Assembly: GCA_012184525.1 (NCBI GenBank)
Contig: WOFQ01000011.1
Coordinates: 558,001 to 622,000, forward strand
Direction of reading: 5' to 3'
Source of the DNA: Xenoacremonium recifei
Lineage: Eukaryota > Ascomycota > Sordariomycetes > Hypocreales > Nectriaceae
DNA: 64,000 nucleotides
In this document: positions 11,048 through 22,804 of the stretch, piece after piece
Numbering within the stretch: the stretch's first letter is position 1
Layout: every line of letters starts with the position of its first letter
Translations under genes and position numbers: made by a program
The notes under the pieces: generated by a model
What the model was told of the DNA's origin: nothing
What the model saw: only the letters and a program-made list of their open reading frames with translations
The model's database searches: none

Positions 11048-14000
11048 TTATTTCTCCCGGGCGTTCTTCTGCATACGCCGCATAGCTTCGCGATGCGCCT
11101 CGAGCAAGTCGCCGCTGCGCATACGCTCGTCAAACGCGCGGTCCGCCCACTCCTTCTCACGCATCCGGATCTCACGCTGTTGCGCCTCGGCTTCCTTCTG
11201 GCCCATGAGGATGTTGCGCGTCATGTCGATGTTGCGCTGGACCTCGGCCTCGCGCCCGCCGCCGCCAAGGAGTGCCGTGGGTGCGAAGGGTGTCTCGCGG
11301 CCGGAGGTGGCGAGTACGGGCGTGCCGGATCGGAGCTCTGCCTGGACGGATTGACGGAAGTGTGCGAGGGCGTTCTCGCGAGCGAGTGGCGTGGGAAGCG
11401 TGGATACGCGCTTGGGCTGGTGTGAGTCGAAAGCAGGCTCGGGGTTGTTGAGATCCATGGTGCTGCTCATGCGAGGGATCAGCGAGGTAGAGGATGCGGA
11501 TGGTCCGTTGAGTGCGTTAAGGCTGCTGTTTCGCATCAACTGCTTGCGCTGGCTGAGCGGAATCTCATCTGCATCAGCCCCGATGGCTGCAGCGTACATG
11601 GGGTAGTTGTAGAGAGAGCCAGCCTCGCTCGAAGTCCGGTTGAGGTTCAGATCGGATGGGCTAGTCGCCAGGAGGTTGCCCTGGGACTTGTTGCGGAGGA
11701 ACATCTCGCGTTGTCCGATGAGAGTCTGGGGGCTCGCGTAAGAGACAACTCCGGGAACTGGCGTTCGTCGTTCGCCCTCAGCAGGGCCAGGGCTGGTCGA
11801 TTGGCGTCTCGAGACGTAGCCTTCTTCGGGGATTGGTTCAGCCGTGGCAGTAGGCCGCTCTTCTGCGATCGGCTCGAAAGCCCCTGCAGACGTTCTTCGC
11901 AGCAGGCCCGAAGACGAAGTTCGAGGCAAACTGCCGAAACTGCCGCTTGGAGGAGTGCCGTTGGGGCTTCGGTTGACTTCAGGGGCCACGTTTTCAGGAA
12001 TAGCGAGGTTAGCTGGTACATGCTGCTTGGAGCTCCGTCGAGAGCCGGAGAAGGCATTCGACATGCTTGAAACCTGGGAATCGGAGCGAGCAATAGCTGG
12101 GGCTGGAGTTCCCTGGTCTGCGGACTTTCGTAGCTCGTCCATGTACACTGGTGCAGCCTTCTCAACAGCTGCTACCTGTCGTGGAGCTTCTTCAATATGG
12201 AGTTCTTCATGTTCAGGGGCTTCTGCTTGGGCAAGGTGCTTTGCCCACTCATTTGTTCGATAGGACATTGCGACTCGGGAGAGTGATCGCGGCAGCCGCT
12301 CCTTAGTCAGGCTGACCGGGCTCGAGACTCCCGAGGTAGCAGATTTAGTCTTTGCTGGTTGGTGTTCCGAGGAAACCTCCTCCGAGTGTTCGGCTTTGCT
12401 CAAGTTGGCAGTACTCTTAACCTCTGCCTCCTGAAGCCTGGCCGCATCACTAGGAACAGGGCTCATCAGCCCTCGGTCCGAGAGTGTGGCAGTGATCTCA
12501 ATGCTCTTCGATGCTTCACCCGAGGGCAGCGAACGTCGATTCTCGTCGCCACTCACGCTGCCATCATCTACCGTTGCTGCAATTGATCCATCGTCTGGAT
12601 CGTGAGGGTGTCGCGGGACAATCAATTCCTCTGTGCTCTCGCCCGGTTCCATTTCGTCAGCGTTCTCACCAAGAGACGCCCTCGAGAGACGCCTCAGCAT
12701 CTCGGTAGATCCGTGAGAAAGGCGGGACAGTCGCTGCGCTATAGAACGTCGGTGTCCAGAAGCCGGTGGTATCTCGTCATCCTCATCAGCAAATGTGGCA
12801 ACCGATGATCGCTCAGCTTCCGATGTCGCGTCGTCTGCAATCGGAATCGTAAATGGAAGCGGCACAATTTCAGGACCACGGGCTTGAGAGATGGACGATC
12901 GTTGGGATATACGGCGGTCATCGAATCCGGGAACCAGTGTGTTGCCGTCCGAACTAGCATGGCCAGGTTTCTCGTTGACTTCCTCGAGCATGGGCGAATG
13001 AGGAACATCATCAACGGCAACCCGAATAGTCATCTTTCCATCTCTGCTGGCATCTGCGGACATCAAACCAGGAGCCATGGACTGTCGCTGCTGATCATCG
13101 GGCATGTCAGTCATCTCGATGACCTCGGTAGATGCGCGTTCTTGAGATGATCCTCCGTTGCTGCTTCTAAACCTCTTCTCAACAGGCATATCACCGTTGT
13201 CGGATCGTGGGGAGGCCGTTGAGCTTCCAGCGTCTCCCTCACCGTAAACCCGCTCCCATCGGCGTCGATCTCGAGCATTCGTCTCTTCGATGTTCCGTCC
13301 AACATTTTCCTCCTCAGCCTGCAGGTTCCGTTGACCCTCAGCGAGTTCGGCTGCCTTCTGCTCTCGTTGCTCTCGCACAATGTTCCAGAGCTTGATCTGA
13401 GACACAATCCCGATCAAGAAGATTATGATCGTGGCAGCAGTCTCGACGCGGATGCCCTTGGTGACAGGGTAAGTGTCGGCTCCAAGCGGGAACAGCTTGT
13501 TGTTCAAATGCCAGACCCAGGCCCAAAACTCCTTGAGACCTGCTCGACTAAAGCAATCAATTCCCAAGACAGTAATGGTTGCACCTGAAAAGGCAATCAA
13601 GATGATGAGTGCCCAGTCCCGAGTGAACCGGCTCAAGTAGAAGCCAAAGCCAGCCAAGGTGAAGCAGGCAATGAAAATGGCTTTGGCTGCAACCGTGCTC
13701 AAAAGCCCGCCATCTTTCAAACACAAGAGCCACATAGCCAGGCAGAAGCCACCCAATGCGCATCCCAATCCTTCAGTCAGTTCTCTAAAGAACATCGCCG
13801 CGGCTCCAATGGCGCAGCCAGAGATGACAACGGCAACGACATATCCGCCCTGGAGAGCGTCGCTGACCGGCGTGTTCATGACATAAATGATGAGAACAGT
13901 AACACCAAGTGCCGCAACGTAAGCTGTCGAGAAGAAGGTGTGAATGGCTCGATTCTTAATCCCAACGAGTGTATGAGCTACTCCGGTGAGGAGCATGATC

Positions 14001-14459
14001 ACTCCCGCAACACCCCATCCGGGCGTGATCTCGGGCGTAAGGGGTAATTGGCCGTCGGGAATGGTGGCTACAGGCGTGTAAGTGATATGAATCCTCTCTT
14101 AACTTGGTCTACTCACAGTTGATCAAAGTTGAGTTGTCCAGCAGCACGGTCGAGGTAGCGATGGTGAGGGATGTGCCAGAGGTGGCGGTGGTCGTGAATG
14201 TGGTGACCAGAGCCGTCTTAGAGTCGGCTGTCTTCGTCTCCTTGCCCGTAACCTTTGCTGTTTTGGTGGCTGTCTCATCATTGTTGCTAGTAGCCGCAGT
14301 CTTTTCTACTGCTTTTGACTGAGAGCTCGAGGCAATCGATTTTGAGGCTTGGGCATCAGTGGTGTCCCTCCGCACGACTCTGAAGCTCTCCGCACTGGCG
14401 AGCTGTATCACTAACACCACGCAGAGGAGAGCCCATAGTTTCGTCCACCGGGGAAGCAT
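11048..14459 (-). CDS. TMEM198/DUF4203-like seven-transmembrane protein with signal peptide and long disordered tail
   Basis: Two exons, 14459-14117 and 14067-11048, give 1,120 residues; the 49-nt intron (GTGAGT donor) restores the frame. Residues 1-22 form a signal peptide ending in ASA. A Ser/Thr/Lys-rich luminal or extracellular segment of about 100 residues follows, with many possible O-glycosylation sites. Seven hydrophobic helices lie between about 130 and 345 (for example VAALGVTVLIIYVM, GGYVVAVVISGCAIGAAAMFF, AATIIIFLIGIVSQIKLW). This matches the fungal family with the TM198-like DUF4203 domain. The rest, about 770 residues, is Ser/Glu/Arg-rich and probably disordered, ending in a charged helix (EAEAQQREIRMREKEWADRA). 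The biochemical function of the fungal family is not established; a membrane-associated scaffold or signalling role is only a guess. Confidence 0.85.
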
Positions 14460-15783
14460 TGTAAGTCGTACACTGGAAAATCAAGGTTTGAAATCGGACC
14501 GCAGGTCGAAATAAATCACTGACCAGAGCTCGGGTCCGTAAAACCTAGGAGCATCGTCGAGTGCAAGCAGCGGCGGATGGGAAGTAAAGAGAGGATGTCT
14601 CGAGTGAGGAGGACGGGGGATCGTCTAGAATCGCCCGAGGCAGGTAGGCGGGCGAGCCCTCAAGAAGCAAGCAAGCAGTGAGATTGCTCTGGATACGGAT
14701 GGGTAGACAACGAGAACGGCATGTAAGACAAGAGGGCTCAGCCGGATCGATGGTGGGGGAGGAATGTCGTAGGACGAAATACACAGACGAAACCGGAGCA
14801 GGGGGACTGAGTAACCAGCACGACGATCAGCCCAGCCCAGTACGAGGTGGTCTCGCAGCGATGGAAACGAAGAAAGAATGTCCGGGTATGACGCCGGGGG
14901 GGGAGAAAAAAGAGCTGGACAGGTGAGGCACCTTTAGCGAGAGGAGGGGAAAAGAGAGAAAAGGGTGTGTGCGCTGTCCGTCTGCGTCCACGAGACAGGG
15001 TAACTTTTTTTTTCTTTTTCCTCGATCAGTGAACGTCGTCTAAGAAAAGAGTGAAACCCCAGGCAATTTAGCTTTGATAAGGTCGAGCAAGGTCCAGTCA
15101 GCCACGGCCGCAGCTGAAGGAATATTGATGGAAGACGGAGACGCGGAGACGACGGGGAGGATCCCAGCTGGATGAATGAGTGGCGACGACACCAAACCAC
15201 CGCACATGGCTGGCTGGCTGGCAGCTGATGATGGCGTGGGCCGCGAGGAGGCTCTCCCGGGGGTCAATTTCCCTCTTGGCCTCCTGTGACGCCGTGGTGT
15301 CGTGATGTGATGACTGGCTGCTGGGCTGTGGAGGCCGACTTAGACGCGGCCTGGCCTCGCCCGTCCATGGTTGAGAGGCATCCATCCCTCACTCTCACTC
15401 TCCTTCTCCAGCCGGAGCTTGTACTGCGTGGTATCCTCTAGCGAGGGCCCATGGACGGCACGGCTGGCCTCAATTGGCCGATCTCAATGGCATTTGCGGA
15501 CCAGCTGCTGCTCATGACATGCGATCTGGCTGAGACGATGCCGGTGTTGAGTGGTCGTCGTGACCGGATGCGTGCCAAATTGCACTTGCAGGGGTGCGCC
15601 GCTAGGGATCAGCGCGGCAGAGTTTGGGTGCCCCTGGCCATCAGGTATCTTTAGGTACTCGGGACTCAAGCCCTGTTCCTGGACGCCGGGCCCCTTGTTG
15701 CGTGCTAGAACGTCCCTCAGGACATGGGACGGACGCCTGGGGACAAGTGACCTCTCCCGTTCTCACGCGTCCAGCTCACCTCG

Positions 15784-15809
15784 CCATGACCATGACCATG
15801 ACCATGACC
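15784..15809. repeat. Hexanucleotide microsatellite (CCATGA)x4
   Basis: Four perfect tandem copies of CCATGA followed by CCT, in non-coding DNA. A simple repeat with no apparent function, but a possible length-variable marker. Confidence 0.9.
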
Positions 15810-16864
15810 TTGGCCTGCCAGGGATTGGCTGCGCCGCCTGGCCTCCCCGGGTGTCGTCAACCACCACGTAGCCAGCCCAGTTCCAGTTCCAGTGCAACTC
15901 TTCCCCTCTCCGTTGCCAATTCATCGACGCCACGGGCTGCGAATATTGCCCAGCTCCCGGACAGTGTCCTCCCGTCACATCAACGTAATCCCCGGGGAGA
16001 AGTCAGCTCAGGTCCGTCCTCGCCGTCCAGCCAACCGTGTCCGCGTTCCCAAGCAGCCAAGACAGCCGACATCATCGTCTGGGAAAGGGGGGCTGCCGTG
16101 GAATGCAAGCCATCGTCTCCCGGGCCACGCTCAAAAAGGTCAACGTCTCAGACGCTGCGGCTCTGAGAGGAAAGGACCGGTCCCAAATGGCAAAGACGCA
16201 AAGAGTACCCGCCCATCCCGTCGACGCATGTCTCACTCTCTCAAACCAGTCCGGCTCGATGCCCCTCCTCATCCGTCCCATGGATCAATGGGGGCCCGTC
16301 GCTAGAGATGGATCCCTCCTCCTGCAGCTAATTGTCAATTTGCCGGGGGATGATGGATTCGATGCTCGACGACAGGACGATCCCCCTCTCCGCTCAGCTT
16401 TCTCTCGACTGGGCTCGGCTTGCTGGACGGGACCTGATCGGGACGAGCGAGGCCTTTACAGGCTTTTTCATGGATTTCGATCTTGGAGCGCGCGTTCCCG
16501 TCCCCATCGTCCAGCCCGACAACAACACCATCTCCACCGAACCCCCTGTCCCCTGGACAGACTCTGCCTGCCCTGCCAGGCATCTCTCTGCTCTGACGAC
16601 TGGGAGGCACTTTCGTGGGAAACAGTGCTGTCCCGTCTATGTGTGGAAGCACTTCTGTCTTGCAGCCTCGTAATTTCCAAACACCTGGGCTCTGCTGAAC
16701 AGATCCTGTCAGCTGCCGGCATAAAGAGGCTGGCTGGACTCCTGCTCACTTCACCCTGTCCCGTCAGCTCCCAGCTCCCAGCTCCATCGGATCTGCAATC
16801 GCCCAGTCTGCCGTGACCAGTCACACAGCTCCCAGCAGCGTCTCATCAGCCTTGGAACTTGGAA

Positions 16865-16884
16865 CCAGCCCAGCCCAGCCCAGC
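16865..16884. repeat. Pentanucleotide repeat of CCCAG type
   Basis: Tandem CCAGC/CCCAG units in the non-coding 4.4 kb stretch, flanked by degenerate copies of the same unit (CTCCCAG) about 90 bp upstream. A simple-sequence repeat. Confidence 0.75.
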
Positions 16885-18835
16885 GTCTCCCGCAGTGCAG
16901 GGGGCCCTCGTCAGTCCCAGGGTGGGCTCTAGAACACTGGCTCTGGCTCCGGCTACTGCCTCTGCTGTCTGTTCCATCCATGCGAGCGCTTCGGGAGCCA
17001 GCAGGGCCGCTGTGCACGGTAGGTAGCACCACTGCCTGCGGCGTTGGGGGAACGGAGAGAAGAGTTTTGCACTCTGGCCTGCGAGAACAGGTCCGTCCTG
17101 CTCCGTTCACCAACATCATACCATGTTGCCAACAGACATGGCCAGCCCGCGCTCTCAGCGCTGTCCACGTCTTCGCCAACTCATTAGACAGCCCGCCCTC
17201 GAGCTCCTCGACCGCTCTTCAGGGCCGAGACCTGTACCGCGTGCTCCTGCATGTTCCAACACGCCATCTCTATTCGTCCCGGGGTTGAACAACGCGGCCC
17301 ACGGTTCACACGTTGTTCGTCCACTCTCTCGTCCTTCTCCGGGGCTTCTCGTCTCCAGACAACCTCGTCTTGTGAGTGAGCGTCCTCCATCGGGCTCCGA
17401 AGAGTACCTCGAGCTACTTCGAGACTCTAAAACTCGCGCTACTTCGCCGCCAGCGCAGCCTCACCGACGCGTCTAAGATTAAAGGTCCCACTTGCCAGCG
17501 ACGCGCCTTTCAACGTCCTTCGTCAACTCTCCATCATGGCGCGTCTTCGCCAATCGCTGATCTCGACGGGAAGATCATTAGCTGGAGAGGCGACGTCCGT
17601 GATCAATGATAATCGCTCTCAGGCTCGCCGACCCCGCCGCGGGCTCTGCGTGCTTTGCTCCTTTGCGTGCGTGCGCGCTGTGCTTCGCCTCGATGCATGA
17701 ACTCGGAGCGGGCGGTGCCTGTCTGATGTGCTTGCTGCACTGTCATGGCAGGGACATTGTTTGATGTGATCCCGCGGCGTTGGCTGTGTCAGCCTCCCTC
17801 CTCCTCATCCCGCTCATCCTCCTCCACCACCTCCTCCTTTGCGGGAACCTGGATCACAGTCTCCGCTCATCGATGTGCCACTCTATTATCCTCTATGAGA
17901 ACAAAGCAAGTTGGAATCCACGTCCGTACGACAAGGGCCAATTCCCAGTGTGCCGTCGCACCCTCACCATCTCACAGAGACATCATTGTCTCCGAACAAC
18001 ACTCCGAACCTAGTGCCATTATGAGATCTCGGGGGTTTTTTTCGTTCTTCCTGGGTGGCCACGTGCCATAACGAATGACCTTCCTAACCAGGGTACTCGA
18101 ATCGGGACCCGATAGATGATGCCGTATCCCGAGGCTAGCTCCATGAGAACCCATGAATATCCCAGACCGCCAGAGCTCGCCGGTTGCACTGGCTCGTCAA
18201 TCCGGGCAAGTTTTGCGATGCCTTCACACCGATGCTAATGCTTGTCAGCGAGACAAGACACTGCCTCCCCCCAGACCCCAGATCCCGGTGCCGTGCGGCT
18301 GGCTGAAATAGTGACAAGACGGCGCCGGACTCGCCCCAAGACGAGCAAGACAAGGTCCACGACGCCGACCCGACTGCAGGGCCGATGCGATGGCGCTGCC
18401 AGCCGTCCCGCCCCAGACAGGCCCGCGTTTCAGTAAGACTGGTGATGGTTGTTCCACGTCAGTCGTGTTGATGGGCCATGTCACTCATAGTTGGCGGTCG
18501 AGGTTTCAGCCAGCCCGAGTCGTGGTGAACAGCTCATGGCAAAACTACCGAGCAGCGGCATGCATCTACGATTCGTCAGTTTATCAAACCCCTCACGCTC
18601 TTGAAAAAATTCTTTCCAGTCAGCGGGGGTTGTGTGTACAGTTCAGCCGCTTATGTACGGTAGGTGATGCATGCAACCCTGACGGGGATTCATGAAGCAA
18701 GGGTCTCGAGAAAAAGATGTGATCAATTCCATCGCTCTAACATGTTGAGAATTGAAAGGTCGTACGTAGGGACCGCTGAGAAACCATCACTAACTCCGAA
18801 CTCCGTCGCAAGCTCATCCATCGTATCGTGACCGC

Positions 18836-20301
18836 TCATCTCTTCGAAACTCGCGTTGGTACCCGGTCACCGCCATATCTCGACTGCACGGAGGGTTTGC
18901 CTGTCCGACTACTCCGCGAGCTCTTCGCCGGGGAAACTTTCTGCTTCTTTTGCACCAATGCTAGGATAGTATTGAAAGGCAATAGCACAAGCGTTATTGC
19001 AGCTTTGAAGGGTAAAAGGGCCATGGTTACCAGGGATTCGATGGCCCACATGAAGAAGTTTTTATGTGAGGCGTTTATCTTGGCCGTCGTGGCAGCCAAG
19101 GCAATTGCGTTGTCAAGTTTCTGGTCCATTTGAACAAAACGTCCTTCGGTCTGGGCTTGAAGGACAGTCGCCTTCTTTTCATAGCGACGTACCGCTCTAT
19201 TGAGCGCGTCCAGCTCCGGTTGGATAGCATTCCGCACCTCCCTGGTCAAAATCGCCGTCTCCTGTTTAGACTTGGACGCCTCGTGAGCGCCAGCCTCTGA
19301 AGTGACTACCGCGCGTGACTCCAGTTGTTCCATTCTGGACAAGAGCTGCCGTATCGTGTCCTGGGACTTGCTGCTAAGTTGCGAATCTAGAAGGCCTCCT
19401 TGAACGATCCTTTGAAGATGAAGAGTTCGACTTTGCACCAGCTTCCAGAAATGAGCAAATACACGGAGCTCAGCGAAGCCCATGAAAATCGTAAGGTTGA
19501 AGTTCGAAACAAGGCCTTCAGATGGCCGACTCAGTTGAGACCTGATGGCGTGCAGGATATAGGCTCCCATTAATGGTAGGATAGCGCACGAGATCAATGC
19601 GAGCATTTCGTATACATGAAGTTCGGTGAGAGCAGACTGTTGCTGAGAAGCCACTCGCTTTCTGGTGGGTTTAACATCAAGTGCTTCTGTCGTCTCCTGA
19701 TCTTCGGGAACTTGATCGAGGGGTGTCGACACTGGCGACGCTAGATCGATGTCGCTATCATCGTCGATCACCTGTTCTACGCTGGCCTCGTTCAAGATGC
19801 GCACTTCTTGAGCGGAGTGATACCAGGTCCTATGCATGGTTAGACGTCTACTGTTAAGAAGTGGATGCATATATAGAAGATGGCATAATTCTATATGGAC
19901 GACACAACTTACCAAGGCTGCGTCACGGACCAATGCAGAAATACCCCAGCTAGGCCCAAGAGCATGACATCTGTTACCATGGCGCTTCCATTTTTATGAA
20001 CTACTCCTACAAGTGCAGGTAGGAGAGCAAATGCCAGTGATAGCGACGCAAGCGACGATGTTTCGCTCCCAGCCATCGGGTCGCCGCCGTCAGGCATCGG
20101 GTTCAGCAGTTCGCGAGCTTCGCTCAGACTGTAATCCGAGAAGTTGGAGCTCCGTCTGGGAGGGCGCGGCGCAGTGTCTGAATCGGACGCGATATAAGAG
20201 CGACGTCGAAGCGGCGAGGAATCGTCAACGGTTCTGGCGCGCCGGAGGCCATGGCCAGCAGGGGCCGGTCGCAGCGGCGTGGGGAGATCTTCGGTGGTCA
20301 T
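18836..20301 (-). CDS. Predicted multi-pass membrane protein with coiled coil, function unknown
   Basis: I do not recognise this gene beyond its general architecture. Two exons, 20301-19913 and 19829-18836, give 460 residues; the 83-nt intron has a GTAAGT donor, a CTAAC branch point and a CATAG acceptor. The first 80 residues are Ser/Arg/Pro-rich and probably cytosolic. Two hydrophobic segments follow (about 83-101 and 107-124), then an acidic loop, two more (SCAILPLMGAYILHAI; NFNLTIFMGFAELRVFAHFW), a coiled coil of about 110 residues with heptad-like Leu/Gln spacing, and a C-terminal hydrophobic hairpin (ESLVTMALLPFKAAITLVLLPF). The tail is basic (SRSSRTGKP). This pattern suggests an endomembrane (ER or nuclear envelope) protein that self-associates. 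Frame closure and coding-like composition support that it is real. Confidence 0.8.
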
Positions 20302-21288
20302 TGCGACAGCTGAGGTGGTGTTGCTGCGCTACGCATGGAGTACAAGTCCAATCAATCTAGTGCCCGGCAGACTTATAGGAGCAGGTATAGATGCAGCTGT
20401 CGCAAGGGGAAGGACTCGGCATTGTTCAAGCCGGTGAGGATGGAGGAGAGACCAAAAAAGAGGCAGAAGTGAGGAGGGGGGGCCGCGGATGGACAGGATC
20501 GGGGAGGAATGCTGGAGTGGCGATCGCGACTGCAGGGAGGTCGCGGTGATGATTGGGGTCGTGACTGCCTGGACTCGGCCGTGATTGGTGTGCCTCCTCC
20601 GGCAGCGCGGGAAGGAGTGACGTTGTCGCGCCTGCTTCGGTGCGCTATCGTTCGCTTTGGGGCCGGTGCCTGCCCCGCAGTCGCTGAATCTGGGGGAGCA
20701 GGTCCAAATCGGGGTGTTAGTCGCACTAGCTCTTGCCCTCCAAGAATCAGTGATAATGCTCGGGGTTATAGATAAGACTGACTCTGTTCTGATGCAATGG
20801 TAGCTGATCTTTACTGAGTTGAATTCATACGTCTGATTTTGTTGTCACAGAACAACGTGACGGGGGATGCGGCCGGCGATACAACAGTGATCTATCGACT
20901 TACAGCCCGGAAGCATCTCAGGCAACTGCCCGAAATGGGTCGACTAGGACTGAACTTTAAAGAAAAGTGTATAAGATAGAGGCTTGAATAACACAAAGTC
21001 ATGTCTTCTATATTATGAAGGTGTTTTGGAAAAGTTGACGTTAATTCTCAACTCGCAGTTCTGGATTTTTGACATTGAAGTATAGGGTAGTTCAAACAGC
21101 TTGTCAGTTACAAAGGGGTATATGCTTCTGTAATAAGCTATACCTCCTCCTCTGGTTCAGTACAATATACTGTGGGAATTATTTAGAATACATATCCTAC
21201 TATAGTTTAGTTCTTCATCTGATAGTTTTTGCTTTCGGCATTTGGGGAGTTTACAGATGGAGAAATTGATAACGAGTTATATGGGGTT
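20302..21288. other. Intergenic region with an AT-rich tract
   Basis: Just under 1 kb between two minus-strand genes. The left half should hold the promoter of the membrane-protein gene. The 240 bp at 21,061-21,300, by hand count about 36% G+C, are much more AT-rich than the flanking coding DNA and reach into the 3' end of the NADH dehydrogenase. No terminal repeats, transposase fragment or RNA gene was seen. Confidence 0.5.
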
Positions 21289-22804
21289 TCAAAACCTTGA
21301 AATATCCCTCCCAAATAACCAAGTAATAAACCAATATACTGGTATCATGAACTTATTCCGCACACTCATGCTCTTGGTCAGATACGCCGTGCGCCACAAG
21401 ATCCAGGCCGCCCTGCCCTTCAACTCATCCGCGCCCTTCTGATGAATCGCCCTCCAGTTACCAAGATACGCCATCGTGCCCCAGTTGCGGAAGCTGAACG
21501 GGACACCTCCATCCGTCGTCCCCGAGTTGAGACGCTTCCCGAGATATGTTGCCTGTTGACTTGCCACTTGAGCTGTCGCAGGAAGGCTCTGGTCCTGAAC
21601 CACAGTGCAGTCGCCAATAGCAAAGACATCAGGGAGGGTCGTCAGGGACTGGCCGTCAGGCGATTGCACCTGGACACGCAACTTGCCGTCTGTCACGATG
21701 CCCCCTGACCGCGCATCCTTTGCGACCTTGCCCATGCCCTCAATCTCCTGGCTTACCAACTTGCCCACGAGAGGGTTCTGCATGAGCCCTGTGCTCCAGA
21801 CCACGAGGCCCGCACCGACCTCCTCTGGCTCCTCCTTGATGCACATCATCAACACGTCGCCCTCGCGGCGGATTCGCCGCAGGTGGTGTTCCGTCTTCAC
21901 CTTGATGCCGTTCCGGCGGAAGAGCTCCATCGCGTACGTAGCCAAGTTCTGGTCGAACATGGGCAGCACCTTGGGCGCGATGTCGTAGATGGTGATGCCG
22001 ACGAACTGCATGAGCTTCGGATACAGCTTGGACAGGTCTTCGTGAATGAGATCGTGCAGCTCAGCCGCAAATTCGATACCTGTTGGTCCACCACCTACTA
22101 CCGCAAAGTGTAGTAGTTTCTTCTTCTCCTCGCTGGTCGCCGTGGGTAGGTTTGCCTTTTCGAAAGCCTGGAGAACCTTGAGCCTCACCACCCTTGCATC
22201 TCCCACATCCCTCAGAAAGCACGCATGCTCCTTCACGCCCTCAACACCAAAGGTCTGGCTGTAGCATCCCACTGCGATGACCAGCTTGTCGTACTCAACC
22301 TCGAACTCGGGCCCCTTGGCAGAGACGTCCACCATCGACCGTGCCGCCACATCGTCCTGCGTGTTCGCCTCGACGACGATCCTTTTCCGCTTGAAGTCGA
22401 TGTTGGATGCCCAGGCCTGGTGAAACTCATCGAGGCCTAGCCGCCGCACTGGCTCGATGACCGCCCGAAACTCGAGCGTGCCGACGGAGCTGGAGGCGAG
22501 CAGAGGAGTGAAGACGAAATGAGAGCGTGGAGACACCAGCACCCGAGATACTTTTGATGGGGAAAGCGTCCGGGCGAGCGCGTATCCGGCCCATCCGGAC
22601 CCGAGAACGACGATGCGTTCTTTTTTGGTGTCTGCAATTTTTTCACGATGAGTATCTCTGGAGGTGAAGATGCTGGAGTGTTGCTGACTCACCATCCCTT
22701 GCAGAGGTGGTTGATGCAAATCGGACTTTGCCTCGTGAAAGGGCATAATGACTTAGACGTTTGCGACACGCCGATCTTCGGCCCCATCTCATCAGAGCCT
22801 CCAT
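21289..22804 (-). CDS. Type II (alternative, rotenone-insensitive) NAD(P)H:ubiquinone oxidoreductase, mitochondrial
   Basis: Single-subunit FAD enzyme that passes electrons from NAD(P)H to ubiquinone in the inner mitochondrial membrane without pumping protons. My model has two exons, 22804-22693 and 22631-21289, giving 484 residues. Exon 1 encodes an Arg/Ser-rich, almost acid-free presequence (MEALMRWGRRSACRKRLSHY and onward to FASTTSARD). The 61-nt intron has a GTGAGT donor and GCAG acceptor. The FAD Rossmann motif is VVLGSGWAGYALA and the NADH motif is VVGGGPTGIEFAAEL. A second FAD contact (FAIGDCT) and the C-terminal amphipathic membrane anchor ending in WLFGRDISRF are typical of the Ndi1/Nde family. 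No EF-hand insert is present. An alternative, unspliced reading from an ATG at 22746 is also open (see findings). Whether it faces matrix or intermembrane space cannot be told from sequence. Confidence 0.92.

Larger units (their letters stand above)
14460..18835. other. 4.4 kb region with no supported gene
   Basis: This is the largest gap in the window, upstream of the TMEM198-like gene and downstream of another minus-strand gene. Only short ORFs of low-complexity composition occur; the longest (about 260 codons on the plus strand at 16,037-16,816) begins at a non-ATG codon and is not protein-like. The region carries small tandem repeats (CCATGA at 15,784; CCCAG near 16,865) and several pyrimidine-rich tracts. 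One ATG in good context at 17,536 follows a typical CT-rich leader, but only about 54 codons follow. It could hold the long regulatory region of the TMEM198-like gene, a non-coding transcript or a small gene. Confidence 0.5.

Noticed and set aside
16037..16816. 260-codon ORF on the plus strand in the 4.4 kb gap
   Set aside because: It begins at a non-ATG codon, has random Ser/Pro/Arg/Leu composition, and shows no domain or splice context.
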